Shown one piece after another: positions 22,090 to 22,448 of a DNA stretch of 22,448 bases. The stretch is taken from NCBI GenBank assembly GCA_050178915.1, contig JBFXFO010000053.1, forward strand, positions 1 through 22,448, given 5' to 3'. Every line of letters starts with the position of its first letter. Position 1 is the first letter of the stretch. The stretch is from JBFXAF01 sp050178915. Its GTDB lineage: Bacteria > Pseudomonadota > Alphaproteobacteria > Rhizobiales > Rhizobiaceae. The notes below the pieces were generated by a model that had not been told where the DNA came from, did no database searches, and saw nothing but the letters and a program-made list of their open reading frames with translations. Position numbers and translations under genes: made by a program.

Positions 22090-22448
22090 ATGACGCGGAC
22101 GATTTTTGGCGCGCTGTGCCTGCTGGCGGCGCTTTCTCCCCATGCCGCGCTTGCCTGCGGCGGCCCGCCCGTCTGCACGGTGGTCGACCCCACCGGCACG
22201 CCGCTCAATGTGCGCGCCGGCCCGAACGGCAAGGTCTTGTCCACGCTGAAGCGGGGTTCGATCGTCGAAATCGTCGACCACCAGGTGTCCGGCGGCGATC
22301 GCTGGGCGCTGGTCGCCAGCTATGGCGAGGCCTTGGGCTGGGTGTTCGGCGCCTACCTCAACTGTTCCGGCGAGGACGAGCTTGGCAGGATCTGCACGGT
22401 GGCCGACCCGACCGGCACGCCGCTGAACATCCGCGAAACGCCGAACGG
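22090..22448 (+). CDS. Exported SH3b-repeat protein, 3'-truncated by the window
   Basis: The visible 119 residues start with a signal peptide (TRTIFGALCLLAALSPHAALA). A signal peptidase I site fits after Ala22; Cys23 follows, but the lipobox is poor (Ala at -3), so a lipoprotein is less likely. The mature part starts CGGPPVCTVVDPTGTPLNVR, a bacterial SH3 (SH3b) repeat containing LKRGSIVEIVD and GWVFGAYL. After NCSGEDELGRIC a second repeat begins (CTVADPTGTPLNIRETPN), cut by the window end. Four cysteines flank the repeats and could form disulfides in the periplasm. SH3b domains often bind cell-wall peptides; the partner here is unknown. GGAG at 22078-22081 is eight bases before the ATG. Confidence 0.82.
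   Translation, partial: MTRTIFGALCLLAALSPHAALACGGPPVCTVVDPTGTPLNVRAGPNGKVLSTLKRGSIVEIVDHQVSGGDRWALVASYGEALGWVFGAYLNCSGEDELGRICTVADPTGTPLNIRETPN
22173..22229 (+). repeat. First copy of a direct repeat within the SH3b gene
   Basis: This 57-bp segment codes for the beginning of SH3b repeat 1 (CTVVDPTGTPLNVR onwards) and recurs 219 bp (73 codons) downstream with about four fifths of bases the same. Confidence 0.8.
22392..22448 (+). repeat. Second copy of the SH3b direct repeat, reaching the window edge
   Basis: Codes for CTVADPTGTPLNIRETPN, in the same phase as the first copy. The similarity at DNA level points to an internal tandem duplication of the domain. Confidence 0.8.

Overview
The window is a GC-rich, tightly packed chromosomal housekeeping segment from an alphaproteobacterium, most likely a member of the Rhizobiales close to Mesorhizobium/Phyllobacteriaceae. 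This rests on protein sequences and gene order: a PraR/PhrR-type regulator between lnt and metK, malate synthase G, a YlxR protein fused to an L7Ae-like domain, and the blocks miaB-phoH-ybeY-ybeX-lnt and rimP-nusA-ylxR-infB-rbfA-truB. No insertion sequence, phage gene, CRISPR array, tRNA or rRNA gene was seen, and base use looks uniform.

Region 1 (1-3873): the 3' part of a HyuA-type hydantoinase/oxoprolinase subunit converges on a small conserved gene of unknown function. Malate synthase G (glcB) diverges from that small gene, with an inverted repeat upstream that looks like an operator. Region 2 (3905-11792): a compact plus-strand run of tsaB, rimI, plsC, miaB, phoH, ybeY, ybeX/corC and lnt. 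It covers tRNA modification (t6A, ms2i6A), N-terminal acetylation, phospholipid acylation, 16S rRNA maturation and lipoprotein acylation. Region 3 (11793-14533): praR, metK and trmB, ending in a hairpin terminator. The last two genes make and use S-adenosylmethionine.

Region 4 (14534-15034) is the main non-coding stretch. It holds a probable 42-codon gene on the minus strand, two inverted repeats upstream of that gene, a good sigma70-type promoter facing right, and a structured leader in front of rimP. The leader matches the alphaproteobacterial rimP-leader attenuator concept: an intrinsic-terminator hairpin with a T-tract, followed by a hairpin that encloses the rimP Shine-Dalgarno. A 22-codon reading frame runs through both hairpins, and its stop codon overlaps the rimP start as ATGA.

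Region 5 (15035-22015) is the transcription/translation operon rimP-nusA-ylxR-infB, a strong terminator, then rbfA-truB. Region 6 (22090-end) is the start of an exported SH3b-repeat protein in the place where rpsO is often found after truB.

Nothing here is an evident new defence or mobile system. The most unusual signals are regulatory: the rimP leader with its coupled short frame, the glcB operator, the dyads near praR and metK, and the unannotated small gene.
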